A DNA stretch of 64,000 bases from SHZL01 sp963708905 (GTDB lineage: Bacteria; Pseudomonadota; Gammaproteobacteria; Xanthomonadales; SZUA-36), in NCBI GenBank assembly GCA_963708905.1, contig CAVPUV010000073.1, positions 1 through 64,000 on the forward strand, in the 5' to 3' direction. The notes below the pieces were generated by a model. That model was not told where the DNA came from. It saw only the letters and a program-made list of their open reading frames with translations, and ran no database searches. Numbering within the stretch: the first letter of the stretch is position 1; each line of letters begins with the position of its first letter. Below, one piece after another: positions 1 through 8,697 of the stretch. The translations under genes were made by a program, and so were the position numbers.

Positions 1-85
1 CGCTGACCCTCTCCAAACACTCGTTCGGATGGCGCCCTCGTATGGCTTGATCAGCCACCAAAGTGCAAATGGTTTGCTTCGGCAG

Positions 86-115
86 CTTGGCCCGGCAACT
101 CTTGGCCCGGCAACC
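86..115. repeat. 15-bp tandem duplication
   Basis: The unit cttggcccggcaac(t/c) is present twice in a row (86-100, 101-115). It is in frame and adds five residues to the left-edge protein. Confidence 0.8.
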
Positions 116-1070
116 CATTCGTCCTTCAGCACCTGCATGCACTCATCGTAATGGGTCTTGACCCATTTCTCGCACTCCGGTTCATGGTCGCATGCGCTAT
201 CCGACTTGATGAAAGTGGCATTGCAATCATTGTTGCCTTTCTTGACCTCCGGCGACACGCAATCCTCCCACTGCTGTTGCACCTTTTCGCAGGGGTCGGC
301 AGATGAGGCTTCAGCAAATACAAAATTCGTCCAGGTTGTACACTGCGGGAGAACATCCACCGTCCTGTTGCTGGCCATGGGGCCGCTTGCACCGGGGACG
401 CTTTGCACGGTAACCAGATACAAGCCGCCTGCAGGCAGATCAAAGTCGGCAAAACCGTTGGCGTCCGTGGCCTGCGCAATCGTAGTACTCTGGCCTTCGA
501 TAACGACTTGCGCACCTGCGATCGCGGATCCTTCTGCCGCCTTTGAAGCCGTGCGCGTCAAGCCGACCACCAGTTGGGTTTCTGCGCCGGGTGCCGCACA
601 GCGAGTTGCTTTCGCCGCCGGTTGCTTGTCTGGAAGGGTCTTCGCGTAAGGCCGAACCGGCGCCGGCGGCAGTCCGCAATCGTACCAGGCATCCTGCAAT
701 GCCTGGTCATAGGCTATCGGGTTCGTTTCGGCTTTCTTGCGCATCACGATGATGGGCGCCTTGGGTGCAGGATCGGTCATGCATGTGCTGTCCACCTTCA
801 CGCCCGCTGCCGACTTCGGCAGGATCTGCCACCAGCCGTAGCCACTCGCCTGGGCGCGCAGGGCCGGCACCTGCTGGTCCTCCTGATAGATCCCGCCCAG
901 CGTCTTGTCCTTGACCGCACTCAAAATGTTGGAACCCACGATCCGCTCTTCCGGCTCGCCTGCCAGCATGCGCATCAGCCCGTACTGGGCCGACACGTCG
1001 ATATGCGAATCGATGACGTTCTGCGTCGTCCAGGGCTCGACGCTTTGTGGAGCTGCCGGTGGTGGCGGAG

Positions 1071-1230
1071 GAGGCGCAGCCGGCGGTGGTGGTGGGATAG
1101 TCGACTGCGGTATTCCGGGCGATGACGGCGGCTCCGGCGGTATCGGCGGTTCTGCTGGAGGTGGCGGTGGAGGCGCAGCCGGCGTGGTGGTGGGATAGTC
1201 GACTGCGGTATTCCGGGCGATGAGGGCGGC
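1071..1230. repeat. Direct duplication inside proline-rich linker (copies 1071-1131 and 1170-1230)
   Basis: Two copies of a roughly 61-bp unit encoding SSPGIPQSTIPPPPPAAPP lie 99 bp apart on the minus-strand gene. They are nearly identical except for a missing G in the 1170-1230 copy and one further substitution. The missing base changes the reading frame. Confidence 0.85.
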
Positions 1231-1907
1231 GTCACGGAGGTACTGTCCAATGATTTCCTCAGCGTGAGGGCGCGGGCCAACGCCGGGGATACGGTGGCCC
1301 CTGCCGCTTGCAACTCGACACGGTCGATGCCCATGAAGTAGCCGGTCGATTGTCCGCTCTTGCCGGTCACGCGCAGATGCAGCTCCTGCGGACCCGCAGC
1401 GAGTTGCAACTTGCCGAGCGTCGCTTCACGCAGCGCCACGCGATCGTTGTAGCCATCGAAGCTGACAAGGCCCTGCCCCGCCAGCATGATTTCGGCAATG
1501 CCGAAGTCTGGCGCCACGGTGAGGAACACCCTGACTTCATACAGCCCCGCGGCGGGCAGGTTCAGGTTCAGCCGCAGCTGTGCCCCCGGCTGGCGCGCGC
1601 CCCAGAACAGCTGTGCGTTGCCGCTCCAGTCCGCACCAAACCCTGCCATCTCCTGGCGCGCGAATTGACCATCCGAGGCCTGTGCCGTGCCAATCAGCGC
1701 CTCGCCTTCCATCACCACTGGCACGGTGCTCTGTGCTGTTGCCGCGGAAGAAACCAGGGCAGTGAGCAGCATTGCGGCCCATGTCAGCGCCATGACGCGC
1801 CACAGTGTTTTGAGTCCTGCAAAGAAACTGGCGGAATTCATAGACGACACCTCAGGATGACTGATTTCACGAACTGGCTAGCAGCGATAACACTGGCTCC
1901 GGGTGCG

Positions 1908-3977
1908 CTAGCGTGCCGCAGCCGGGGCAAGGCGCAGCCGATCGACACCGACGAGGAAGCCCGTCGAACTTGGGTTCTTGCCGACGATCATAAGGCTCAC
2001 GCGCCGCGTGCCGGGCTCCAGGGCATAGGACCCAAGGGCAATGGCGACGGGTGGCATCACCCCAGGGGCATAGCCGTCGAACCCGGCCCTGGAGCGCTGA
2101 CCGTCCACTTCCATCTGCAACTGCCCGTAGTCAGGCGCGCGCGTCAGGAAAACTTCCACTTCGTAGCTTGCCGCCCGCGGCACCTCGATGAGGAAATCCA
2201 GCGTCGCCCCAGCCGCTCCGTCAAGCCAGAACAGCTGCGCGTCAGCGCTCCAACCCTGGCCAAAACCAGCCATGGGCTGGGATACCGTGCGCCCACCCCG
2301 CAGTTGTACTTTGCCGGCCGCGAATAATGCTTCCGCCTCAGCGTCGATCGGCCCCGACTGGGACTGCAGCACCCGGCCGACGGCAGCGATGGTGCTGGCG
2401 CTGGCGCGCCGGTTCCGCGGCTCTGCCTGCCTTGCCGCAGTTGTCGAATCCGCCCCGGCATTGACCGCTCCTGGCACGAGCTGCGGCGTGCCGCTGACGG
2501 CCGCATTGCCGCCGCCCTGGCTACTCGCCTGCACCAGCGGTACGTACTGCCTGCAGTATTTCTTGCCGTTGGACTGGAGCGCCTCCAGACATGCCGAGTA
2601 CCCGGCATAATTATCACAGATCAGGCGCAGGCCGCTCTTTTTGGCTTCCTCCTGGCCTGGCCCGACACAGCCCCTGCTCTTGAGCTTGCCTATCTGCCCA
2701 ATGAACTTCAGCGATTCCGACGCAAAGGCCTGCTGGTACTGGCTCGTCATCGCGTCGCAGGCCCTTGCCCAGACGGTGGGTTGCACGTCCTGCAGCTTCA
2801 GGTCGGCAAAGCACTGCGTCGCAAGCTGATTAAATAAAGATTTGAACAGCTCAAATTTCTTGCCCTGGTCCTGCAGCAGTTTGCAGCGCCCATCGTCGGG
2901 TTCGGGGAACGGGAAGCGCGCACGCATCTGGAACGGACAGTTCACGTTCACGAAGAGCTTCTGCAACGGCAATTCTCCCGACGAAGGCTTGCCGTAGGAA
3001 TTGAGCACCGCGCCGCGGATCGCCGGGCGGGCCACGGATTCAAAATAGCCGTCCACGGCCACCGGCAGAGCCTTGGCAAAGGCCTGGACTTCCGGGCTGA
3101 AGCGCTTGTCACGCATGTCGCTGCAGGTCTTTCGCGCCGTCGAACGATACTGGTTGTGCGCATCGAAGTAGTCGACGCAGGGATGCCAGATCTTGCTGGA
3201 GATCGGGCCAATGCTCTGACCTTCGAACGCCAGCGCCGTGGCGTACTGGTACCAGGGCTGCCAATAGAGTGCGTAATAGGTGTTGTAGGGCATGTGGCTG
3301 TCGTCGCCGAAGATGGCGTTCTCGAGCGCGTCAGCACCCGCTACAAACCCTTTTGCCACCTGTTCCGCGGCTTTCTGCGCCGCCAGCAACACCTCCGCCA
3401 GCGCGCTGCAGAGCACATCCTTGGCGGCTCCGGCCGCGCCGTCACCAGGTATGAACTGACACGCACCGGTGCCGACGACGCCTATAAGTGCCCACCAGTC
3501 CGGTCCCTTTAACGCCTGATAGGCGTCGTCGAGTTGTTGGGCCTTGGTCGAGATCACCCAACCGACGATGTCACAGACAGGTCCTTTGACAGGTCCCTGC
3601 ACAGGTATCACGGCACAGATGATGGTTTTCGCCGCAACCTGGCCACCGATGTTGACGACTTTCAGCCACTGCTCATCGCGCGCCGCCTCGAAGACCGCCA
3701 CAAGCTTTTTGATACGGTCATCACCCGGGCCGATGCCGAGAGTCTGCGTGGCTTGCTTGTTCGCCGTTTCGGCGGCGCAATCTATGGCGTTGCCACCGCC
3801 GGCGAGGCACTCGATGAGGGGTCGTGCCGGCGCCAGCGTCGGGTCAACCGCCTCGATCACCCAATCGAGGAGATCTTTGGCATGGGCAGGTGCAGCGGCA
3901 AGGGTGAAAAGCGCGACTACTGCGGCGCGGAACGCGCTCCCGACAGTGACATGCCATGTCCGCTGAGCCGAACGCAA
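1908..3977 (-). CDS. Large Cys-rich exported protein of unknown function with shared C-terminal beta-sandwich-like domain
   Basis: About 689 residues. I place the start at a TTG (3977) because GGAGGG lies six bases upstream; a further in-frame TTG at 4007 lacks such a site. A signal peptide (ALFTLAAAPAHA) precedes the mature KDLLDWVIEAVDP. The first 500 residues are rich in Cys, Trp and Tyr (WQPWYQY, GACQFIPGDGAAG, CSDMRDKRF) and match no family I recognise; a Ser/Gly/Ala linker follows. The last 150 residues (QPMAGFGQGWSADAQLFW, YEVEVFLTRAPDYG, STGFLVGVDRLRL) repeat the N-terminal domain of the next gene downstream, at 1-1841. The 66-base gap and shared domain suggest a two-gene unit acting in the periplasm or at the surface. 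The domain resembles a carbohydrate-binding beta-sandwich only in general pattern; that is inference. Confidence 0.75.
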   Translation of the reverse strand: MRSAQRTWHVTVGSAFRAAVVALFTLAAAPAHAKDLLDWVIEAVDPTLAPARPLIECLAGGGNAIDCAAETANKQATQTLGIGPGDDRIKKLVAVFEAARDEQWLKVVNIGGQVAAKTIICAVIPVQGPVKGPVCDIVGWVISTKAQQLDDAYQALKGPDWWALIGVVGTGACQFIPGDGAAGAAKDVLCSALAEVLLAAQKAAEQVAKGFVAGADALENAIFGDDSHMPYNTYYALYWQPWYQYATALAFEGQSIGPISSKIWHPCVDYFDAHNQYRSTARKTCSDMRDKRFSPEVQAFAKALPVAVDGYFESVARPAIRGAVLNSYGKPSSGELPLQKLFVNVNCPFQMRARFPFPEPDDGRCKLLQDQGKKFELFKSLFNQLATQCFADLKLQDVQPTVWARACDAMTSQYQQAFASESLKFIGQIGKLKSRGCVGPGQEEAKKSGLRLICDNYAGYSACLEALQSNGKKYCRQYVPLVQASSQGGGNAAVSGTPQLVPGAVNAGADSTTAARQAEPRNRRASASTIAAVGRVLQSQSGPIDAEAEALFAAGKVQLRGGRTVSQPMAGFGQGWSADAQLFWLDGAAGATLDFLIEVPRAASYEVEVFLTRAPDYGQLQMEVDGQRSRAGFDGYAPGVMPPVAIALGSYALEPGTRRVSLMIVGKNPSSTGFLVGVDRLRLAPAAAR

Positions 3978-4107
3978 GACACTCCCTCCTGCAGCAGAAG
4001 TGGACAATAACGGTACGCCTGATGGGAGCGCCCATCAAACCATACCATTCACATTCTGCCGTTGACATTTTGGCGGCAGGGGTTGGCGGCCGGGGTCAGA
4101 GTAAAGT

Positions 4108-4184
4108 GTCAGAGTAAAGTGCCAGAGTAGACTCAGATTTTTCTGACAACTAACCAGCCTGTTACTCTGGCACTTTACTCTGAC
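4108..4184. repeat. Inverted repeat of the gtcagagtaaa family
   Basis: A perfect 22-bp inverted repeat (4108-4129 with 4163-4184) frames a 33-base loop. The left arm core gtcagagtaaagt is itself tandemly doubled (4095-4107, 4108-4120). It sits between the M48 gene end and the exported-protein gene start and could end transcription, but there is no clear T-run. The same core recurs at 59203-59274 and 59602-59666. Confidence 0.85.
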
Positions 4185-4214
4185 CCGTGTTGAAGGGCGT
4201 TCCCATTGCACCCC

Positions 4215-5051
4215 TTATTCAAGCTCCCTGCCGGTGTGGTCTGCCGTTTCAGAGCTTGCAGGTGGCGGATCCTGTGGTAATCGCTGCAAACGCGACTCAA
4301 TCGAGGGATGCGTAGAGAACACTTCGGCCGACTGACCATTCATGCTGCCAATTTGAGTCAGCACCGCGCGCAAACCACCGGCCGCAAAACCGGTCACGGC
4401 CGCGAGGCTTCGCCCCTTCTTATCGGCATCGTATTCAGTGCCGGGATCAAAGCCTTTGTCGAGAATCTCACTCGTAACATCACCAACGACCTCCTCGTAT
4501 TGGGCAAAGCTGGCGTTGTTGTCTGCCACCAGGTCGGAAACGCCGCCGAGGAGTTCACTCCGTGCGATGATACGGACGGCATGGCGCTGATCGATATGAA
4601 TAATCTCGTGCGCCAGCACTCCGGCCAGTTCATCATCGTTCGGCAGCAGTTCATACAGCCCCCGTGTAATGAACACGCGGCCGCCTGGCGCGGAAAAAGC
4701 GTTGATGGCATCCGCGTCCAACAAGCCAAAGCGCCACTCGAGGTCCTGGCGCGTCGCGTATTGTGCCAGTACCTGACCGGTCAGGTTGACCCGGCGCGTC
4801 GCTGCTTGATCCCTCCACACTCCTCCGTAGCGTGCGACGATCTCGATGGCAACGGCATCGCCAATCGCCACTTCTTCCCCGAGCGAAAGGCCCGACGCGC
4901 CTTTTGCGATCCGGGACGTATCATCGGCGGTTTTTTTGACCTTCTGGATCGCATCGCCAAGACCGCCCAGGCCCGGAATCTGGGCGTGCGCGGAATACGG
5001 TGTCACGAAGCCGAGGGACAGTAACAGGGACAGGACCGCGGAGTGCTTCAT
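4215..5051 (-). CDS. M48 family zinc metalloprotease, exported
   Basis: 278 residues. A signal peptide (MKHSAVLSLLLSLGFVTPYSAHA) leads into a Gly-rich stretch and an M48 peptidase domain. The zinc site is visible: HEIIH at residues 148-152, with the third ligand probably the Glu of the EYDAD segment near 206. It resembles small BepA/LoiP-type periplasmic proteases, which clip or survey outer-membrane proteins, but lacks the TPR half of BepA. Its ATG overlaps the TGA of the SH3 gene (ATGA at 5048-5051), so it is translated from the cyclase-SH3-M48 message. Family assignment is firm; substrate unknown. Confidence 0.9.
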   Translation of the reverse strand: MKHSAVLSLLLSLGFVTPYSAHAQIPGLGGLGDAIQKVKKTADDTSRIAKGASGLSLGEEVAIGDAVAIEIVARYGGVWRDQAATRRVNLTGQVLAQYATRQDLEWRFGLLDADAINAFSAPGGRVFITRGLYELLPNDDELAGVLAHEIIHIDQRHAVRIIARSELLGGVSDLVADNNASFAQYEEVVGDVTSEILDKGFDPGTEYDADKKGRSLAAVTGFAAGGLRAVLTQIGSMNGQSAEVFSTHPSIESRLQRLPQDPPPASSETADHTGRELE

Positions 5052-5554
5052 TGCTGGTACTCCCCCTTCTGATTGGCTGCCATGTAAGCGGTGATATCCT
5101 GTTCCGTGACCAGGGCCGATTCCGCGTCGAGCCAGTCGATGTCCGCCTGGGCATCACTGGCGCCGTGTCTCTGTGCATAACCCTCTGCCGCCGGCGTTAG
5201 CGGGCGGGCGGCGGCGACCGTGTTGGTTTTCGTTGCATCGACCTTGGTCCATCCGGCCGCTGGCGCCATGGCGGGTTTATCGGTCGCAATATTGCCGTTG
5301 AACACCCAGCCCTCTGCACTGCCGGATTTAACACGCAACCAGCCGCCCCGCGTCTCAAGGATGGAGAGTTTTTCCGCAAAGCCAACCGTCGACAGCACGC
5401 TGGCCAGCGGCGAGGGTTCGGCCAGCAGCGGGGTCTCGAAATGCTTTGACCAGACCTTCTGGCCTGTCTTTAATTCCGCGGAACTCGCGGGCATCGCGAT
5501 GCTACACGCCAGCACGAAAATACCGGACCAGAGCAGGATACGAACAGTTTTCAT
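5048..5554 (-). CDS. SH3-domain periplasmic protein
   Basis: 168 residues from an ATG with GGAGA upstream; this ATG overlaps the cyclase TGA (ATGA at 5551-5554). A signal peptide (LLWSGIFVLACSIAMPASSA) is followed by a bacterial SH3-like domain at about 30-90 (LLAEPSPLASVLSTV, GGWLRVKSGSAEGWV). The rest is low-complexity with an acidic tail ending beside the M48 start. Such SH3 domains usually bind peptidoglycan or peptides. Placement between a membrane cyclase and a protease suggests a signalling or envelope-sensing unit, which is inference. Confidence 0.85.
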   Translation of the reverse strand: MKTVRILLWSGIFVLACSIAMPASSAELKTGQKVWSKHFETPLLAEPSPLASVLSTVGFAEKLSILETRGGWLRVKSGSAEGWVFNGNIATDKPAMAPAAGWTKVDATKTNTVAAARPLTPAAEGYAQRHGASDAQADIDWLDAESALVTEQDITAYMAANQKGEYQQ

Positions 5555-7614
5555 TTTGTCTCCAGTTTGAGCACAGCCTGCCAATCGGGTTCGGGCGGTG
5601 ATTGCACCAGGCTCAACGTTTCCTCGAGATAGTGCACGCTGAGCGCGTCGCCCGGACGCTTCATTGCTGCCATTTCGAATGCTGCTTCAGCTTCAGCAAA
5701 ATCCCGCTCACAGTATGCGCGAAATCCGCGTGTAAAGGTGGCGGCAAAATCAATCGTCGCCGCATCAGAACCGTTCCTGTCCCCCAGCAACTCGAAAACT
5801 TCCACCGCCCGCGTCTTGCCCTTAACCTGCAAACGGGCGACCGGACGCAGAACCATGAACTCTGAAACGCGCGCCGAGGTTACAGGCCCCAGCAGGACGG
5901 AGGTTCCGGTTTGCTTGTTCGCTCCTTCGAGTCGGGACGCAAGATTTACCGCGTCACCCAGCACGGTGTAATTTCTTTTACGCGAGGAGCCCACGTTGCC
6001 GACGACTACATCCCCGGTATTGATCCCCGTACGCATGCCGAGCCGAAATCCAAATTGAGGTTCGATTTCGTCGTTGAGTTGTTCGAGTGCAAGGCGGCAG
6101 TCCAGCACCGCGCGGCAAGCTTCAAGTGCATGATTCTCCAATTCCTCCGGGCTACCGAATACTGCCATGATGGCATCACCGATGTACTTGTCCAGGTAGC
6201 CACCGCGGTCCAATATACGCTCGGTCTGGTCCTCGAGGAATCGATTGATCAGCCCGACCAGCTCCGCCGGCGGTAAACACTCGCTGATGGTGGTAAACCC
6301 GGCGATGTCGGAAAATAGAATCGTGAGTTCGCGCTGCTCGCCACCCAACTCGATGGCATTGGGGTCCGCCAGCAGCCGGTTGACGACTGCCGGTGAGACA
6401 TAAGCGCCAAACCAGCCCTGTATTTCCTGCTTGCGTGCGCGTTCCACCCTGAAACTCTCTACCACTACAGCGGTAAATCCGATCATGGCCGCCACAATGG
6501 GCAGGCCAGGCGCGAACCACAGCCCGGCGAAGAACAAGCCAACGCTGCCGGCCGCCACGAACAACAGGCTGGCGAGGAGCACGACCGAGGTCCGTCGCAA
6601 GCTGACGACCGCGCGGCCTGAAAACTGCAACAGCATAATGACGGCCAGCGCCGCAGCCCAGCTCACCAGCGGATTGAGAGCCGAAATGAAGTCGCCCGTT
6701 TGCAGATTCACATATGCGTTCCAGTGCAGGACGATACCTGGCTCAGGCGCCCCCAATGGGGTGGCTATGGCATCAAAAGTGGCCGCGGCATTTGCGCCGA
6801 CGAAAATGGTTTTTCCGCGCACCCGTTCGAATACCTCACCAGAAGGAGGGGGCGCTGTATTGATGACTGCCGCCAGTACCACGGGATCGAGATCTGGACT
6901 TGCCTGCATTGCTTGCTCGAGGATTTCCCACCCGGCAACAACGAACGGCGCGGCGGGCACCATCGTCAGATCGCGGGCGCGCAACTGCTCCAGGTTGCCA
7001 GCCCAGCGTAACAGAATCGACGCGTTCGGGGCTATTGGCCCGTCAGCACCCGGCTCGAGCATCGATTCTGCGAGGGATCCGCGGGGAAAATAAGCCCGGA
7101 TCACACTGTCCGTATCCGGCTGCGAGCTTACGAATCCCCACCTTGCCTGCCCGCTGAAAAGCTCGGGGTGCGCCTGCCGGAACTCATCAGGCCAGACGGC
7201 TGGCAGCCGGTCGGGGACTGCCGCCAGAACAACCCCGGTCAATCCCGCGGCTACCGCACCCAGCAACGCGTCCTGCTCTGCAGCCGCAGAGTTTTCGAAA
7301 AAAATCAGGTCCACTGCGATCCGCTCCGCACCGGCCGCCTGCAAGCCAGCCAGCAGCGCGGCGAACGCCGCGCGCGGCCAGGGCCAGCGCATGGCAAAAG
7401 GTGCCTGGCCCAGGGCCACCAGCGATTGCTCATCGATCAACACCATCGCTGTGTCATCCGCGACGGGTGCGCTACCGGCGCCAAACGCCTGCAAGGTGTC
7501 GAACCACCAACGGTCGGTGCGCTCGAGCACTCCGCTCAAGGCAAGCAACAGGACTGCAAGGGCAGCAGCGAGCGCTGATTTTCCCACCTGGAAACCACCG
7601 GCACCGGAATTCAT
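5551..7614 (-). CDS. CHASE2-domain adenylate/guanylate cyclase
   Basis: 687 residues. An N-terminal membrane segment is followed by a CHASE2 sensor domain on the periplasmic side (residues about 30-310, with FDTLQAFG, MRWPWPRAAFAALL, KTIFVGANAAAT), then two or three transmembrane helices (about 315-395) and a class III cyclase domain. Catalytic landmarks are LFSDIAGFTT near 433 (first metal-binding Asp), LDKYIGDAIMAVFG near 470, GINTGDVVVGNVG and YTVLGDAVNLASRLE. It should make cAMP or cGMP in response to an unknown periplasmic signal. A short helical C-terminal extension follows. First gene of the overlapping cyclase-SH3-M48 operon. Nucleotide specificity cannot be settled by eye. Confidence 0.93.
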   Translation of the reverse strand: MNSGAGGFQVGKSALAAALAVLLLALSGVLERTDRWWFDTLQAFGAGSAPVADDTAMVLIDEQSLVALGQAPFAMRWPWPRAAFAALLAGLQAAGAERIAVDLIFFENSAAAEQDALLGAVAAGLTGVVLAAVPDRLPAVWPDEFRQAHPELFSGQARWGFVSSQPDTDSVIRAYFPRGSLAESMLEPGADGPIAPNASILLRWAGNLEQLRARDLTMVPAAPFVVAGWEILEQAMQASPDLDPVVLAAVINTAPPPSGEVFERVRGKTIFVGANAAATFDAIATPLGAPEPGIVLHWNAYVNLQTGDFISALNPLVSWAAALAVIMLLQFSGRAVVSLRRTSVVLLASLLFVAAGSVGLFFAGLWFAPGLPIVAAMIGFTAVVVESFRVERARKQEIQGWFGAYVSPAVVNRLLADPNAIELGGEQRELTILFSDIAGFTTISECLPPAELVGLINRFLEDQTERILDRGGYLDKYIGDAIMAVFGSPEELENHALEACRAVLDCRLALEQLNDEIEPQFGFRLGMRTGINTGDVVVGNVGSSRKRNYTVLGDAVNLASRLEGANKQTGTSVLLGPVTSARVSEFMVLRPVARLQVKGKTRAVEVFELLGDRNGSDAATIDFAATFTRGFRAYCERDFAEAEAAFEMAAMKRPGDALSVHYLEETLSLVQSPPEPDWQAVLKLETK

Positions 7615-7664
7615 GTTACCAAACTCACTTACGCTCTTGAAGCAGAATACGGCAGGGGTCAGGC

Positions 7665-7976
7665 TCAGGCCACCCTCTTTCCGGCATCCACGAGCTGCTC
7701 CACATGCAGAGCAGGTTGCATGAGTTCGGCAATTTCCAGATCATACTGCGCCTGCAGGCGCACCCACATCTCCGCAGATGTGCCCAATGCTTTACCAATC
7801 AGAAGTGCCATGCCCGCTGTTATGCTTGCCTTGTGCTTCACGATTCGATGAATTTGCGTTGGCGTCTTACCTGTAGCCTTGGCCAGTGCGTAACTGGATA
7901 TTTCCAACTCCTTCATGATCCTGCCCAATAGATCACCGGGATGCACTGGCTTTAACCCCTTACTCTTCGTACCCAT
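7665..7976 (-). CDS. higA: HigA-type antitoxin, XRE family
   Basis: 103 residues with one helix-turn-helix (ISSYALAKATGKTPTQIHRIVKHKASITAGMALLIGKALG), the usual pattern of HigA/VapI addiction-module antidotes. The C-terminal part (WVRLQAQYDLEIAELM) is typical of the family. It follows the toxin gene by 17 bases, the toxin-first order characteristic of HigBA. Antitoxins of this group bind the toxin and repress their own promoter. Confidence 0.93.
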   Translation of the reverse strand: MGTKSKGLKPVHPGDLLGRIMKELEISSYALAKATGKTPTQIHRIVKHKASITAGMALLIGKALGTSAEMWVRLQAQYDLEIAELMQPALHVEQLVDAGKRVA

Positions 7977-7993
7977 AAAATCCTCCCTGGTGT

Positions 7994-8278
7994 CTAATGG
8001 TAATCAACAATCTCAACTTCATGAGCGTTGCCGTCCTTCCAAAAAAAACACACACGGTATTGTTGATTGATCCGAATGCTGTACTGACCGGTGCGGTCAT
8101 TTTCTAACTGTTCCAACATGTTTGACGGTGGTATGAGCAGGTCATTCAAGTTTTCGGCTGCGTCTAACTGCTTCAAGCTTTCCCTTCCGCGTTGCTGGAT
8201 TTGTTGCGGCAATTTCTTCGAAAACCGGCCACTGAAAATCTTCTGCGCTTCTTTGCTTTTGAAGCTGTTTATTGCCAT
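7994..8278 (-). CDS. higB: HigB-type toxin, RelE/ParE superfamily
   Basis: 94 residues. The C-terminal half (GQYSIRINQQYRVCFFW followed by AHEVEIVDYH) is diagnostic of HigB mRNA interferases, which cut ribosome-bound mRNA. The N-terminal part (FSGRFSKKLPQQIQQRGRESLKQLDAAENLNDL) matches the helical hairpin of this fold. GAGGT lies 11 bases before the ATG. Full length, so probably functional. Confidence 0.93.
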   Translation of the reverse strand: MAINSFKSKEAQKIFSGRFSKKLPQQIQQRGRESLKQLDAAENLNDLLIPPSNMLEQLENDRTGQYSIRINQQYRVCFFWKDGNAHEVEIVDYH

Positions 8279-8286
8279 CGATGTAT

Positions 8287-8305
8287 ATTACCTCAGGATG
8301 GTATT
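8287..8305. promoter_or_regulatory. Possible HigA operator upstream of higB
   Basis: The imperfect palindrome attacc-7-ggtatt spans the ribosome-binding region of higB. HigA proteins autoregulate through such sites. Weak evidence from symmetry alone. Confidence 0.3.
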
Positions 8306-8495
8306 GTTGTCATGAGATATTATCATAAAAAGACATCCTTTCCCTGGAGCCACGTTAAGCGAGGGGCGACGGACGAGCGGCGCAGCCGCGAGTTTGAAGC
8401 CCTCGCGGCGCCGAGTGACCGGATGACGGTCACTGAGGCAGGAACGCAGAAAACCACCCAGAATGCACTCAGATCGTGTCTTGGAATGTCGTCAA

Positions 8496-8544
8496 GGGCG
8501 AGACGGTTTACATGCTGCGCAGCAGCATGTAAGAAGTCTCGCCC
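8496..8544. other. Long hairpin downstream of tRNA-Lys
   Basis: Outer arms gggcgagac/gtctcgccc (8496-8504, 8536-8544) and an inner perfect 11-bp stem (8508-8518 with 8522-8532) closed by a 3-base loop form a strong hairpin 7 bases past the tRNA 3' end. No T-run follows on the minus strand, so it may be a processing stop or a repeat unit instead of a simple terminator. The 8306-8495 gap holds no supported gene. Confidence 0.6.
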
Positions 8545-8551
8545 GGTAGGA

Positions 8552-8627
8552 TGGTGGGCCGTGAAGGAATCGAACCTTCGACCAAAAGATTAAAAGTCTT
8601 CTGCTCTACCGACTGAGCTAACGGCCC
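8552..8627 (-). tRNA. tRNA-Lys (anticodon TTT)
   Basis: On the minus strand the sequence starts GGGCCGTTAGCTCAGTCGG, has an anticodon arm with loop CTTTTAA (anticodon TTT), the T-arm GGTTCGAATCC and ends ACGGCCCACCA. The acceptor stem GGGCCGT/ACGGCCC pairs perfectly and the 3' CCA is encoded. Confidence 0.97.
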
Positions 8628-8643
8628 AATGAAGGGAGGCGGC

Positions 8644-8672
8644 ATTTTAGGGGAATTCACCCCGGGTCTCAA
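8644..8672 (-). promoter_or_regulatory. Sigma-70 promoter for tRNA-Lys
   Basis: On the minus strand TTGAGA (8672-8667) and TAAAAT (8649-8644) are separated by exactly 17 bases, and the tRNA 5' end lies about 16 bases further on. The GC-rich stretch after the -10 is typical of stringently controlled stable-RNA promoters. Confidence 0.75.
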
Positions 8673-8697
8673 GTTGAAAAGCGGTAAATACCGGCCG

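Larger units (their letters stand above)
1..1841 (-). pseudogene. Large exported protein with N-terminal beta-sandwich-like domain and carboxypeptidase-regulatory-like domain, frameshifted, runs off left edge
   Basis: The ATG at 1841 follows a GAGGTG ribosome site and opens a signal peptide ending near ATAQS. Residues about 25-165 form a domain (AQLFWGARQPG, YEVRVFLTVAPDFG, STGYFMGIDRVEL) that is clearly homologous to the C-terminus of the upstream gene at 1908-3977. A proline-rich linker follows. In it the frame is lost: the repeat copy at 1170-1230 lacks one G near 1184/1185 compared with the copy at 1071-1131, and the original frame then gives Arg/His-rich nonsense to a stop at 975. The -1-shifted frame is open from 1200 to base 1, with plausible protein including a carboxypeptidase-regulatory-like segment (GAQVVIEGQSTT, DANGFADFDLPAGG) and a Cys-rich tail. 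I infer one gene of more than 610 codons broken by a single-base deletion, or a sequencing error in the GGT run. Function unknown. Confidence 0.72.
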
